DNA of 64,000 nucleotides from Oceanobacillus polygoni (GCF_008304605.1 NZ_PIJY01000045.1:236511-300510), one strand, 5' to 3'. Counted from the first letter of the stretch, positions 1 through 10,861 are shown. The notes: a model not told the origin generated them from the sequence alone. Numbers and translations: made by a program.

Positions 1-650
1 TCAAAATCATCGGAGAGGGTGATGTCCATTGCCACTTCACCGCGCTGATTATGTGCGCTATACTCACTAATTTCTTTTGAGCAAGGACATAGCGTTGTAA
101 TCAGCGCAGATAAAGATACTTCCACCGATGTACCTTTTGCTTGATTATAGGTTACTCGAATTGAAGCATTTGCATGATTTAGTCCAGCTAGATTGGAATG
201 GGGACCTTTTCGTTCATAAAACCATGGAAATGCTACTTCCACAGTTGCATCCTTTTGTTCAAGACGCTCTGACAATTCGATAGCAAATGTTTTTAAATTA
301 GCTAATGTGAGGCTAAAGCCTTGCTCATGGTACTGATTTAGTTGTTCCATAAATCGGCTCATATTCGTGCCTTTACTTGTATTAGCTAAACTGGATGAAA
401 ATTTGAATGTACCTATACTTGTTTGAAATCCAGGGTTCATATTACTTTCAATGGTAATTGGATATTTAACATTGGAAATTCCAACTACATTCAAATCAAA
501 TAGAAAATCTTTCTTTGTATTTTGTAGGTCTGCCATTTTACTCTTTTCAACAGGTTTTGTTTTTTTTGCTGGTTGGACAGAACCAAATAATTTATGTCGT
601 TGTTCTTTCGTTGGTAATTGCTTTAGCGGGAATATTTTTGTTTCTTGCAA
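1..650 (-). CDS. folE2: GTP cyclohydrolase FolE2, N-terminal part (cut by window start)
   Basis: Reverse-strand reading frame running off the left edge; about 216 N-terminal residues of a protein that is usually near 300. FolE2 converts GTP to 7,8-dihydroneopterin triphosphate, the first step of folate synthesis, using a metal and fold different from zinc-dependent FolE. The diagnostic block LCPCSKEISEYSAHNQRG lies around residues 187-204, with the family's active-site cysteine in CPC. The start is a TTG at 650-648, preceded on the minus strand by an AAGGGG ribosome site at good distance; no ATG fits. It follows plsY on the same strand after about 95 nt. In B. subtilis the homologue (yciA) is zinc-starvation controlled by Zur; I see no clear Zur box here. 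Confidence 0.9.
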   Translation of the reverse strand, partial: MQETKIFPLKQLPTKEQRHKLFGSVQPAKKTKPVEKSKMADLQNTKKDFLFDLNVVGISNVKYPITIESNMNPGFQTSIGTFKFSSSLANTSKGTNMSRFMEQLNQYHEQGFSLTLANLKTFAIELSERLEQKDATVEVAFPWFYERKGPHSNLAGLNHANASIRVTYNQAKGTSVEVSLSALITTLCPCSKEISEYSAHNQRGEVAMDITLSDDF

Positions 651-679
651 AGCGATAGTCCCCTTTCAAGTTCTTAGGT

Positions 680-712
680 AATGATAAGTATACTGAATGG
701 ATACTTATTATT
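680..712. other. AT-rich inverted repeat between plsY and folE2
   Basis: Arms AATGATAAGTAT and ATACTTATTATT (11 of 12 pairs) are separated by 9 nt, just upstream of the folE2 ribosome site. It could be a weak hairpin ending plsY transcripts, or an operator for folE2. It does not match the Zur consensus I know. Confidence 0.4.
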
Positions 713-745
713 CAATTTATTGGATTGAAATGATGATAGATGGAA

Positions 746-1327
746 TTACATCCATTTTATTTTTGGTTCAGTTCCATTTCGAATTCGTTTGATATTTTCT
801 AAATGCCTATAAAAAACAAATGCTGTTAGTAGGGCTACAACAATAATCAAGCCGATATCTTTAAAGAAGATGGATACAAAAACACTAATCACTCCAGTAA
901 TCATGGATGATAATGATACGTATTTAGAAAGATATAAAGATGATATAAAAGTTGCAATCATTATAAGAAATAGCAGTGGATATATTCCTAAAATAATGCC
1001 ACTAGATGTTGCAACAGCTTTTCCACCTTTAAATCGTGCAAAAACAGGGTACATATGCCCGATAACGGCGAAAACTCCAATAGCAAGCCGATAAATTTCC
1101 ACATCAAAGAGTAGTGGTATTAACGTTGCCGCTGTGCCTTTTAAAATATCTGCTAAGGTTACAATTATACCTGCTTTTATACCGAGTACGCGAAATGTAT
1201 TGGTAGCACCGAGATTGCCACTTCCATGCTCTCGTATATCCAGTTTATAACCAATTTTACCAACGAGCAGTGCTGATGGTATGGAGCCTAACAAATATGC
1301 AATAATAGCAAATACGATATATTCCAT
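746..1327 (-). CDS. plsY: Glycerol-3-phosphate acyltransferase PlsY
   Basis: Integral membrane enzyme that transfers the acyl group from acyl-phosphate to glycerol-3-phosphate, making lysophosphatidate, the first phospholipid precursor. The three family motifs are visible: [11 protein letters not shown] near the N-terminus, [15 protein letters not shown] in the next loop, and [12 protein letters not shown] after the third membrane segment. About five hydrophobic segments are seen. A longer start at 1345 is possible, but the ATG at 1327 has an AGGA ribosome site at normal spacing and gives the usual N-terminus (193 aa). In B. subtilis plsY (yneS) neighbours yneT and parEC; here an Opu transporter separates them and plsY is divergent. 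Confidence 0.93.
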   Translation of the reverse strand: MEYIVFAIIAYLLGSIPSALLVGKIGYKLDIREHGSGNLGATNTFRVLGIKAGIIVTLADILKGTAATLIPLLFDVEIYRLAIGVFAVIGHMYPVFARFKGGKAVATSSGIILGIYPLLFLIMIATFISSLYLSKYVSLSSMITGVISVFVSIFFKDIGLIIVVALLTAFVFYRHLENIKRIRNGTEPKIKWM

Positions 1328-1535
1328 AAATTTTCCTACTTTCATTGTTTTAAATTAAATACGTTAATTCATTGCTGATGTAAAGTACTAGCTTTTATTT
1401 TAGCATGAACAGCTGAGATAAAGAACCTAGAATATGAACTATTATACGATATCGGTTCATGAATTAAAAATGTTTATAAAAACGAAAAGAGGGTATCACC
1501 GTAAAAGTAGACTTTGAATTATGAGGAGCAAAGCC

Positions 1536-2603
1536 ATGATCGAATTTAAAAACGTGAATAAAGTATACCCAGATGGAACGGAAGCAATTAAAGATTTTTC
1601 ATTAGAAATTAAAGAGGGGGAATTGATGACACTAATTGGGCCAAGTGGATGTGGAAAGACAACAACAATGAAAATGATTAATCGTCTCATTGATCCCACA
1701 TCAGGCTCAATCTACATAAATGGAAAAGCTATTACAGATTATAACATACACGAATTAAGATGGAATATTGGGTATGTACTTCAGCAAATCGCATTATTTC
1801 CGCATATGTCAATTGCTGAAAATATCGCGGTTGTTCCCGAAATGAAGAAATGGAAAAAGCAAGAAATTGTAAGTAGAAGTCACGACCTCTTGGATATGGT
1901 TGGGTTGGATCCATCTACATTCGGGAATCGAATGCCGGGAGAGCTTTCCGGAGGACAACAGCAACGGATTGGCGTTATTCGTGCACTCGCTGCCGATCCG
2001 GATATTATATTAATGGACGAACCATTCAGCGCTCTTGACCCGATCAGTAGAGAGCAGTTACAAAACGATATTCAGCAGTTACAGAAGGAAATTAAGAAAA
2101 CAATTGTATTTGTAACCCATGACATGGATGAAGCTTTGAAGTTAGGAGACCGAATTTGCTTGATGAAGGACGGCAGTATGGTCCAGGTCGATCAAGCGGA
2201 ACAATTAATTATGAACCCAGCTAATGATTTTGTTAAAGATTTTCTCGGAAATAAAAAATCACCATGGGAGACGACCGTCGGTAGTATTGTTGATCAACAG
2301 ATGGATGCAATTATAACAAAGTCCATTTATGAATCACAGACCTTCCCAAGTCAGGGAACTTATATCGTTGTTGATGAACATAGCGATTATGTAGATATGG
2401 TTCGAAATGGCAGTGTGTTCCATGGAAAGACAGTTCGTCACGATATGACATTGTCTCAAGCTGTCGAACTGCTGCAGGAAAGTGATCAGTTGCTGTTCCC
2501 GGTTTTGGATAAACAACAGGTTGTTGGCATTTTAACCTATCCACAAATTGTTGCATACTTAAAGAGTAAAACAGCTATCGAAAATGGGGTGACCCATCAA
2601 TGA
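1536..2603 (+). CDS. opuFA: Compatible-solute ABC transporter ATP-binding subunit (OpuF/OpuC type)
   Basis: ATPase of a quaternary-amine (glycine betaine/carnitine/choline/proline) importer. Walker A GPSGCGKTTT (about residues 38-47), signature LSGGQQQR, Walker B IILMDEP and the switch histidine (FVTHDMDEAL) are all present. The C-terminal third resembles a regulatory CBS region, as in OpuCA/OpuAA. The reading frame is open from 1521, but the ATG at 1536 has a GAGGAG site 8 nt upstream and gives a normal MIEFKNV start (355 aa). It overlaps the next gene by 4 bp, so the two are translationally coupled. The name opuFA is inferred from the fused partner downstream. Confidence 0.85.
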   Translation: MIEFKNVNKVYPDGTEAIKDFSLEIKEGELMTLIGPSGCGKTTTMKMINRLIDPTSGSIYINGKAITDYNIHELRWNIGYVLQQIALFPHMSIAENIAVVPEMKKWKKQEIVSRSHDLLDMVGLDPSTFGNRMPGELSGGQQQRIGVIRALAADPDIILMDEPFSALDPISREQLQNDIQQLQKEIKKTIVFVTHDMDEALKLGDRICLMKDGSMVQVDQAEQLIMNPANDFVKDFLGNKKSPWETTVGSIVDQQMDAIITKSIYESQTFPSQGTYIVVDEHSDYVDMVRNGSVFHGKTVRHDMTLSQAVELLQESDQLLFPVLDKQQVVGILTYPQIVAYLKSKTAIENGVTHQ

Positions 2604-4126
2604 GTAATTTTATTGCTGTTTTTGAGCAACGACAGGAAATGCTTTTGCGAACGATCATGGAACATTTGCAGATTTCTTTAATTTCCTTAATGATAGCGAT
2701 CGTTATTGCTGTTCCACTTGGCTTGTTATTGACTAGGTATCCAAAAGCTGCAGAGCCCGTAATTGGCGTATCAGCAGTATTACAAACAATCCCAAGCCTT
2801 GCTGTTCTCGCATTTCTTATTCCGTTTTTCGGTATCGGTACGACACCGGCAATTATTGCTTTAATTCTTTATGGTTTGTTACCTATTCTAAGGAATACAT
2901 ATACGGGGATTAGGGAAGTAGATCCAGCTTTAAAAGAAGCTGCTACAGGAATGGGAATGAATTCTTTCAGGCGTTTGACCAAAATTGAACTGCCAATTGC
3001 TATGCCGGTAATTATGGCAGGAATTCGAACATCGATGGTCTTAATCGTTGGTACAACAACGATTGCTGCTTTAATTGGCGCCGGAGGATTAGGTGAAATT
3101 ATATTACTTGGTCTAGATCGTGGGGCAGATATTCATTTAATCTTACTTGGAGCAATTCCGGCAGCATTGCTTGCAATTGCACTGGATATGATATTACGAA
3201 TTTTTGAACGTTTTTCTAAAAAGGCAGGTTTAAAATCATTTATTGCTATGCTTGTACTTGTAGTTCTTATCGTCGCAGCACCACTAATTTTGAATGGAAC
3301 TAAACAGGCTGATCTTGTTATCGGTGGAAAAATGGGGTCTGAACCGGATATACTAATTAATATGTACAAATTATTAATTGAAGATCAAACAGATCTTGAG
3401 GTTGGTTTAGAGCCGAATCTTGGCAAAACCGCATTTGTTTTTAGCGCGTTACAACAGGGTAGTATCGATATTTTCCCTGAGTTTACCGGAACTGCTATCG
3501 TAACACACTTAGAAGACCAAGCAAATAGCAACGATGCTAAGGAAGTGTATGAGCAGGCAAAACAAGGGATGAAAGAGGAATTTGGCATGGAACTGCTTAT
3601 GCCGATGGAATTTAATAATACCTATACCGTAGCAACGACAGAAGAATTGGCGGAGAGGTACGATCTTGAAGAGATTGGTGATTTAAAACAAATCGAGAAT
3701 GAAATAACTGCCGGGTTTACGTTAGAGTTTAATGATCGCTATGATGGTTACGTAGGCATGCAGGAAGTGTATAACCTGCAAATTGCAGACGTTAAAACGA
3801 TGGAACCAGGTATTAGGGAATCTGCTCTATCAAATGGTGAGGTTGATATCATTGATGCTTATGCTACAGACAGTTATATGGTAGAATTGGACTTGGTAAC
3901 CTTATCCGATCCAGAGAATCTATTTCCACCATATCAAGGTGCGCCTCTATTGCGTGAGGATACATTAGAGGAATATCCAGTACTACGGGATATTTTAAAT
4001 CAGCTCAGTGGAAAAATAACGGATGATGAAATGCGTGAAATGAACTATCAAGTGGATTATGAAGACGAGTCGGCAGAAATAGTTGCAAGGGAATATTTAA
4101 TACGTGAAGGTTTGATAACGAATTGA
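2600..4126 (+). CDS. opuFB: Fused permease and substrate-binding protein of OpuF-type osmoprotectant importer
   Basis: One polypeptide of 508 aa joins a BPD-type permease domain (about residues 1-205, several membrane helices, with the EAA-like loop LKEAATGMGMNSFRRLTKIE that contacts the ATPase) to a solute-binding domain (about 235-508) of the OpuAC/OpuCC fold. A membrane segment (about 210-230) joins them, so the binding domain is tethered outside the membrane. This fusion is the hallmark of OpuF described in Bacillus species; most OpuC systems use a separate lipoprotein. It should import glycine betaine or related osmolytes at high salt. The substrate range cannot be read from sequence alone. 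Confidence 0.85.
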   Translation: MSNFIAVFEQRQEMLLRTIMEHLQISLISLMIAIVIAVPLGLLLTRYPKAAEPVIGVSAVLQTIPSLAVLAFLIPFFGIGTTPAIIALILYGLLPILRNTYTGIREVDPALKEAATGMGMNSFRRLTKIELPIAMPVIMAGIRTSMVLIVGTTTIAALIGAGGLGEIILLGLDRGADIHLILLGAIPAALLAIALDMILRIFERFSKKAGLKSFIAMLVLVVLIVAAPLILNGTKQADLVIGGKMGSEPDILINMYKLLIEDQTDLEVGLEPNLGKTAFVFSALQQGSIDIFPEFTGTAIVTHLEDQANSNDAKEVYEQAKQGMKEEFGMELLMPMEFNNTYTVATTEELAERYDLEEIGDLKQIENEITAGFTLEFNDRYDGYVGMQEVYNLQIADVKTMEPGIRESALSNGEVDIIDAYATDSYMVELDLVTLSDPENLFPPYQGAPLLREDTLEEYPVLRDILNQLSGKITDDEMREMNYQVDYEDESAEIVAREYLIREGLITN

Positions 4127-4139
4127 GGAGGGTGTTCAA

Positions 4140-4559
4140 ATGGCTTGGGAAAATCCTACAAATGATGAATTAAAAGAGATCTTGGAATCGGCAAAAACAA
4201 TTGCAGTAGTTGGTCTATCCAATAATCAAGATAAAACTGCTTATCAAATTGCAAAAATTATGCAGGAAGTAGGCTATCGAATCATTCCTGTTAATCCGTC
4301 AGTGGATGAAGTGCTTGGTGAGAAGGCCTATCCTTCACTAATGGCTATTCCGGACAAAATTGATATTATAAACATTTTTAGAAGGCCAGAGTATTTACCG
4401 GAAATTGCAAAAGAAGCAGCAGAAACTGACTGCCGTATCTTCTGGGCACAGCAAGGAATTGTTAATGAAGATGCCTATCATTACTTAAAAGAAAGAGATT
4501 TTACCGTAATTATGGATCTCTGCATTAAGGTTGTACATGCCGTGCTTGTCAAAAAATAA
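4140..4559 (+). CDS. CoA-binding protein, YneT/YccU family
   Basis: Small cytosolic Rossmann-fold protein (139 aa) of the CoA-binding domain family (Pfam CoA_binding_2). The nucleotide-binding loop is VVGLSNNQDKTAYQIA near residues 24-39, followed by the family segment RRPEYLPEIA. It lies 13 nt after opuFB with a GAGGAGGG ribosome site and is followed at once by a terminator, so it is probably the last gene of the transcript. In B. subtilis the homologue yneT sits beside plsY and parE, which supports the assignment. Its physiological role is not established. Confidence 0.85.
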   Translation: MAWENPTNDELKEILESAKTIAVVGLSNNQDKTAYQIAKIMQEVGYRIIPVNPSVDEVLGEKAYPSLMAIPDKIDIINIFRRPEYLPEIAKEAAETDCRIFWAQQGIVNEDAYHYLKERDFTVIMDLCIKVVHAVLVKK

Positions 4560-4585
4560 TGGTAAACAATTTAAAAAAATGCTTG

Positions 4586-4617
4586 AAAAGGATGACGAAC
4601 TTATGTCATCCTTTTTA
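4586..4617 (+). terminator. Rho-independent terminator after the CoA-binding gene
   Basis: Eleven-pair stem AAAAGGATGAC / GTCATCCTTTT with an 8-nt loop followed by T residues. Confidence 0.85.
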
Positions 4618-4689
4618 ATGGCAATTAAACTTTGTTTTCGTACCGAAAATAAAGTCAAAGAAATAGCAAAGTAAAATGAGTTGTTTACT

Positions 4690-4932
4690 GGAAAAATATA
4701 AACTGCTAACAAATGTGAAATGATGGATTATGCGTAAACTCGCTTCGGAAATACACTACGCTAGTACTGGTTTATTGGCTATTACAACATCGTTTATCAA
4801 AAATAAAAACGTTGCTCTAACCAGTCCGGGTGAGCGGAGGGCGTGCCCGCGGAAAGCATCCGCCCGAAGCGATCCCGGACGGCGATAGTTGCTCAGGTTA
4901 AGCAAATAATCATTAGTTCGCAGTTTCTTTCA
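4690..4932 (+). repeat. Type A intergenic repeat, copy 1
   Basis: About 243 bp with imperfect terminal inverted repeats (left end ..ATAAACTGCTAAC, right end TTCGCAGTTTCTTTCA). It shares CGCTTCGGAAATACACT and the GC-rich block GGAAAGCATCCGCCCG with copies near 9.8, 40.0 and 48.5 kb. No protein is encoded; the size and ends fit a MITE-like element. It lies in the 655-nt gap before parE, after the terminator. The rest of that gap (4933-5140) shows nothing recognisable. Confidence 0.8.
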
Positions 4933-5140
4933 ACTGAGATGGTAATAAAAAACAAGTAAAGAGCAGTCGGTTTATGCATGTTTACAATTTCACACGAAGC
5001 TAATCTAGGGGCAGAATGCAGTGTGCGTATAGAACGTTTTTTAGCTGTTTATGCATTAAAACAGCAATTGTAGTATACTTATTAGCATATTCTGCGGTAT
5101 GATAATTGAACAGAAGCTGTTATATAAAAAAATGAGTAAT

Positions 5141-5170
5141 TTACATTCGCGAACAATTGTTCTAATATAA
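5141..5170 (+). promoter_or_regulatory. parEC promoter with LexA-like SOS box
   Basis: The dyad CGAACAATTGTTCT at 5150-5163 matches 12 of 14 positions of the Bacillus LexA box CGAACRNRYGTTYG. It sits between a possible -35 TTACAT (5141-5146) and a -10-like TAATAT (5163-5168), 52 nt before parE, where a repressor would block RNA polymerase. parEC belongs to the SOS regulon of B. subtilis as I recall. The promoter hexamers themselves are weak guesses. Confidence 0.6.
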
Positions 5171-5214
5171 AGAAAGTCGAATTGTTTTTGTTTTTGAAAG
5201 GAGTAGTGGATTGA

Positions 5215-7170
<1,956 letters not shown>

Positions 7171-7255
7171 TCTATATCGGATCTATGTTTGATTTATGAT
7201 GTATAAACGATCCCAAAACAAGGATAGAGATGGAAACAATTAAGGGGGGATTGAT

Positions 7256-9706
7256 TTGTCACAACCAGAAAAATTTTTAGATCTTCCATTAGAGGAAGTT
7301 ATTGGTGACAGATTTGGAAGATACAGTAAATATATAATTCAGGACAGAGCCCTACCAGATGCAAGGGACGGTCTAAAGCCTGTACAACGAAGAATACTCT
7401 ATGCAATGCACGAAGAGAAGAATACACATGATAAGCATTTCCGGAAGTCTGCCAAAACGGTAGGTACCGTTATTGGTAACTATCATCCACATGGTGATTC
7501 TTCCGTTTACGAGGCAATGGTTCGATTAAGTCAGGACTGGAAAGTAAGAAATGTGCTGATTGAAATGCATGGAAACAACGGAAGTATTGATGGGGATCCG
7601 CCAGCAGCGATGCGTTATACAGAGGCAAGATTATCTAGCATTTCTTCAGAGCTTCTGCGAGATATCGATAAAGAAACCGTTGAATTCATCCCGAACTTTG
7701 ATGAAACTAGTTCTGAACCAGTTGTTTTACCGGCTAAATTTCCCAATTTACTTGTAAATGGATCAACAGGAATTTCCGCAGGGTATGCAACGGATATCCC
7801 ACCACATAATTTAGCAGAGGTCATTGATGCTGTAATTATGAAAATGGATAAACCGGATATTACTGTTCCGGAATTGATGCAAGTAATCAAAGGGCCAGAT
7901 TTCCCAACGGGAGGAATTATCCAAGGTGTCGATGGCATCCGAAAAGCATATGAAACGGGTCGCGGTAAAATCATCATTCGTGGAAGAGCAGAAATTGAAT
8001 CTGTACGTGGAAACCGAGAACAAATCGTTATTACAGACATACCATTTGAGGTCAATAAAGCGAGTATGGTTAAGAAGATGGATGAGCTGCGAATCGACCG
8101 TAAAGTAGAAGGTATTGCTGAAGTTAGAGATGAAACGGATCGAACTGGTTTGCGTGTCGTTATTGAATTAAAAAGGGATGCAGACAGCGAAGGAATCTTG
8201 AATTATTTTTATAAAAATACAGATTTACAAGTGACCTATCATTTTAATATGGTTGCGATTCAGGACAAAACTCCGAAACTATTGTCATTACCATTAATGC
8301 TTGATGCATATATTAACCATCAAAAAGATGTAGTTACAAGGCAGACAAAATTTGATTTGAAAAAAGCAAAAGATCGCGCACATATTGTGGAAGGTCTGAT
8401 AAAGGCAATTTCTATGTTAGATGAATTGATTGCGACGATCCGTGCATCAAAGGATAAATCAGATGCGAAAAAACGAATTATGGAAGCATATGGTTTTACA
8501 GAAGCGCAAGCAGAGGCAATTGTAACGCTACAATTATACAGGCTGACAAACACGGACATTACCCAGCTACAGAGTGAAGCTGATGAATTACGAACAAAGA
8601 TTGAACAATTAGAATCTATTCTTCGAAGCGAAAAGAAGTTGCTTCAAACAATCAAAAAGGACTTAAAACAAATAAAAAAGACCTTTTCAGAGAATCGACG
8701 TACGTTGATTGAAGCAGAAATAGAAGAGCTTAAAATCAATATTGAAGTAACAGTTGCAAGTGAGGATGTACTCGTTTCAGTAACAAAGGATGGTTATATT
8801 AAACGGACAAGCTTACGGTCGTACAGTGCTTCGAATGGTGAAGATATGGCCTTGAAGGAGCATGATTATCCGATTAGTTTACTGGAAGTAAATACAACTG
8901 ACAAAGTGCTCTTATTTACGAATAAAGGAAAATATCTTGTCACTCCTGTTCATGAGCTTCCAGATATTCGTTGGAAAGATACTGGACAACACGTATCAAA
9001 CATTGTCCAGCTCGATAAGGATGAACGACTCATCCAATGTATTCCGGTTCGTGATTTTAAAGATTCGATGAATTACCTACTGTTCTTTACAAAAAACGGT
9101 ATGGTAAAGCGAAGCGAATTTAAACTTTATGATGCACAACGAAGATCAAAAGCACTCATCGCATTAAATCTGAAAAATGATGATGAGGTCGTTAATGTTT
9201 GTCAAACAGATGGAAATATGGATGTTTTCTTAGCTTCGAATAAAGGATACGGATTATGGTATCATGAATCAGAAATATCGGTTGTTGGACAAAGAGCAGC
9301 TGGAGTAAAAGCAATGATGCTGAAAGATGATGAGTTTATTGTTAATGGACAGGTATTCAATGATTTAACCGAACCTTCGATTGTTATCATTACACAGCGC
9401 GGGGCTTGTAAACGAATGCGACTGAAGGAATTTGAAAAATCAACTCGTGCTAAGCGTGGGTTAATCATGTTAAGAGAACTAAAAAGTAAACCGCATCGAA
9501 TTAAAGGCTTTTTCGTAATAAATGAGAATGACACACTATGCTTTGAAACAAGCAATGGTAATGTGCATAGTATTTTCCCACTTGAACTCTCTGCAAGCGA
9601 TCGTTATAGTAATGGATCCTTTGTTATTGATACGGATAATGATGGTGTAGTAACTGAAGTGTGGAAAGAAGCAGTTTACCAAAAACCTTTTAATGAAATA
9701 GAATAA
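7256..9706 (+). CDS. parC: DNA topoisomerase IV subunit A
   Basis: DNA-breaking subunit of topoisomerase IV, forming a C2E2 complex with ParE. The N-terminal domain has the winged-helix segment LPDARDGLKPVQRRILYAM and the catalytic tyrosine in AAMRYTEARL. The quinolone-determining stretch YHPHGDSSVYEAMVR carries the serine and glutamate found in susceptible strains. The C-terminal half contains beta-pinwheel repeats (for example SVTKDGYIKRT, FTKNGMVKRS). Length is 816 aa. The start is TTG at 7256 behind an AAGGGGGG ribosome site. A strong terminator follows. Confidence 0.95.
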   Translation: MSQPEKFLDLPLEEVIGDRFGRYSKYIIQDRALPDARDGLKPVQRRILYAMHEEKNTHDKHFRKSAKTVGTVIGNYHPHGDSSVYEAMVRLSQDWKVRNVLIEMHGNNGSIDGDPPAAMRYTEARLSSISSELLRDIDKETVEFIPNFDETSSEPVVLPAKFPNLLVNGSTGISAGYATDIPPHNLAEVIDAVIMKMDKPDITVPELMQVIKGPDFPTGGIIQGVDGIRKAYETGRGKIIIRGRAEIESVRGNREQIVITDIPFEVNKASMVKKMDELRIDRKVEGIAEVRDETDRTGLRVVIELKRDADSEGILNYFYKNTDLQVTYHFNMVAIQDKTPKLLSLPLMLDAYINHQKDVVTRQTKFDLKKAKDRAHIVEGLIKAISMLDELIATIRASKDKSDAKKRIMEAYGFTEAQAEAIVTLQLYRLTNTDITQLQSEADELRTKIEQLESILRSEKKLLQTIKKDLKQIKKTFSENRRTLIEAEIEELKINIEVTVASEDVLVSVTKDGYIKRTSLRSYSASNGEDMALKEHDYPISLLEVNTTDKVLLFTNKGKYLVTPVHELPDIRWKDTGQHVSNIVQLDKDERLIQCIPVRDFKDSMNYLLFFTKNGMVKRSEFKLYDAQRRSKALIALNLKNDDEVVNVCQTDGNMDVFLASNKGYGLWYHESEISVVGQRAAGVKAMMLKDDEFIVNGQVFNDLTEPSIVIITQRGACKRMRLKEFEKSTRAKRGLIMLRELKSKPHRIKGFFVINENDTLCFETSNGNVHSIFPLELSASDRYSNGSFVIDTDNDGVVTEVWKEAVYQKPFNEIE

Positions 9707-9713
9707 ATGTGGA

Positions 9714-9745
9714 GGGGGTAGCTTTAAGCTACCCCTATTTTTATT
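9714..9745 (+). terminator. Rho-independent terminator after parC
   Basis: Stem GGGGTAGC / GCTACCCC with loop TTTAA, then TATTTTTATTT. Confidence 0.9.
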
Positions 9746-9766
9746 TAACGTGATTGTTTCTAATAC

Positions 9767-10071
9767 TGAAAGAAATAAACTGCGAACTAACTATCATTGA
9801 GGGGTTGTGCGTTTACTCGCTTCAGAAACACACTACGCTAGTATTGGCTCGGAATCTAATATTAGTTGAATCTGCTAAACAGTGCTGTCCTTGTCACTAG
9901 CTCGGGTGAGCGAAGGGCGGTGACTCCTGCGGGAACAGCACGTGTCCTAAGACCCCGCAGAGTGGTTTTCTCGAGGAGGCTGAGGCCGTGCCCGCGGAAA
10001 GCATCCGCCCGTAGCGATCCCGGACGGCCGCGCTTGCTCATAATACAGCAATTACTCCACAGTTTCTTTCA
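9767..10071 (+). repeat. Type A intergenic repeat, copy 2
   Basis: About 305 bp, starting TGAAAGAAATAAACTGCG and ending CAGTTTCTTTCA, so the two ends are inverted copies of each other. It contains an internal block (GGGAACAGCACGTGTCC and onward) shared with the 40-kb copy but absent from copies 1 and 4. It starts 22 nt after the parC terminator. Open frames inside it are not genes. It fills most of the 468-nt gap before the TetR gene. Confidence 0.82.
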
Positions 10072-10174
10072 AATCCAAGTCGAAACACCAACTTCGTTTT
10101 AACTGTGAAAACACTTTCTAAATTCAGATTAATATGGTAAAGTAAGAGTAAATTTATTAAAGGAGGGCTTATAA

Positions 10175-10819
10175 ACGGAATTACGAAATAAAATCATCCA
10201 GTCGTCTTTAATTTTATTTGAACAATACGGGTTTCATGGAGTTAGTGTGAATCAGATTGTTGAAGATGTAGGTACTTCTAAAGGTGGATTTTATCATCAT
10301 TTCACCTCTAAAGATGAATTACTATTTGAAATTCACGATACATTTATAACGCATGTATTAGAAAAAGGGATTTATGCATATGAAACGCATCATTCACCAA
10401 CCCGAAAATTACAAGCAATTGTGAAAGAATTTGTAAACGTTTTCGGACTTTATAAAGCCCATATCTCTGTCTTTTACCAAGAGAGCACATATTTAAAGCA
10501 ACAATATCAAAAGTCAGTGAAAGACAAAAGGGATCAATTCAAACAAATTGTCATGCGGACAATTGAAGAGGGAAAGAAGTCTGGTGAGTTTCGAGAAGAA
10601 CTGTCCGTTGAAATTACAACAATGGCAATCTTAGGAATGGTGAACTGGATTTATAAGTGGTATCGGCAATCAGGTGCAAACACGATGGAAGAAATTGGAG
10701 ATATCTTTGTTGATTTAATTTTGCATGCAGTTCTCCAAACAGAAACGATTTCTAAAGATAATTATAAAGAAATACTGTTAGACTTGCCATTCTTTGCAAA
10801 AGGGAATCGAAATGACTAA
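10175..10819 (+). CDS. TetR-family regulator of the acyl-CoA cluster, apparent ACG start
   Basis: Transcriptional repressor of the TetR/AcrR type. Residues about 1-45 form the DNA-binding domain (FEQYGFHGVSVNQIVEDVG, then TSKGGFYHHF), followed by a helical ligand/dimer domain; 214 aa in total. A strong AAAGGAGGG ribosome site ends at 10167 and is followed 7 nt later by ACG at 10175, just after an in-frame TAA at 10172. The first standard start in frame is GTG at 10247, which would cut off the first DNA-binding helices. The gene either uses ACG or has lost its ATG by one base change. A palindrome just downstream is the likely operator, controlling the acyl-CoA genes. Confidence 0.75.
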   Translation, partial: TELRNKIIQSSLILFEQYGFHGVSVNQIVEDVGTSKGGFYHHFTSKDELLFEIHDTFITHVLEKGIYAYETHHSPTRKLQAIVKEFVNVFGLYKAHISVFYQESTYLKQQYQKSVKDKRDQFKQIVMRTIEEGKKSGEFREELSVEITTMAILGMVNWIYKWYRQSGANTMEEIGDIFVDLILHAVLQTETISKDNYKEILLDLPFFAKGNRND

Positions 10820-10822
10820 AAC

Positions 10823-10840
10823 AGACCAACTAGTCGGTCT
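10823..10840. promoter_or_regulatory. TetR-type operator palindrome
   Basis: AGACCAACTAGTCGGTCT is an 18-bp near-perfect dyad (one mismatched pair) between the regulator stop codon and the acyl-CoA dehydrogenase start, 21 nt before its ATG. The form GACC-N-ACT-N-GT-N-GGTC is typical of TetR-family acyl-CoA-responsive sites. Binding by the neighbouring regulator is inferred. Confidence 0.65.
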
Positions 10841-10861
10841 TAACTTACGAGGGGGAATAGC

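Noticed and set aside
1434-1460. ATGAAC / GTTCAT inverted repeat before the Opu transporter
   Set aside because: Only 6 bp per arm with a 15-nt spacer; it could occur by chance, though an osmotic regulator site cannot be excluded.
4933-5140. Small RNA or gene between repeat A1 and parE
   Set aside because: No open frame with a ribosome site and no stable stem-loop beyond chance was seen.
9866-10102. Open reading frame inside repeat A copy 2
   Set aside because: It lies inside a multicopy intergenic element, has no ribosome site, and its frame is not kept in the other copies (similar frames at 40119-40310 and 48483-48680 are likewise dismissed).
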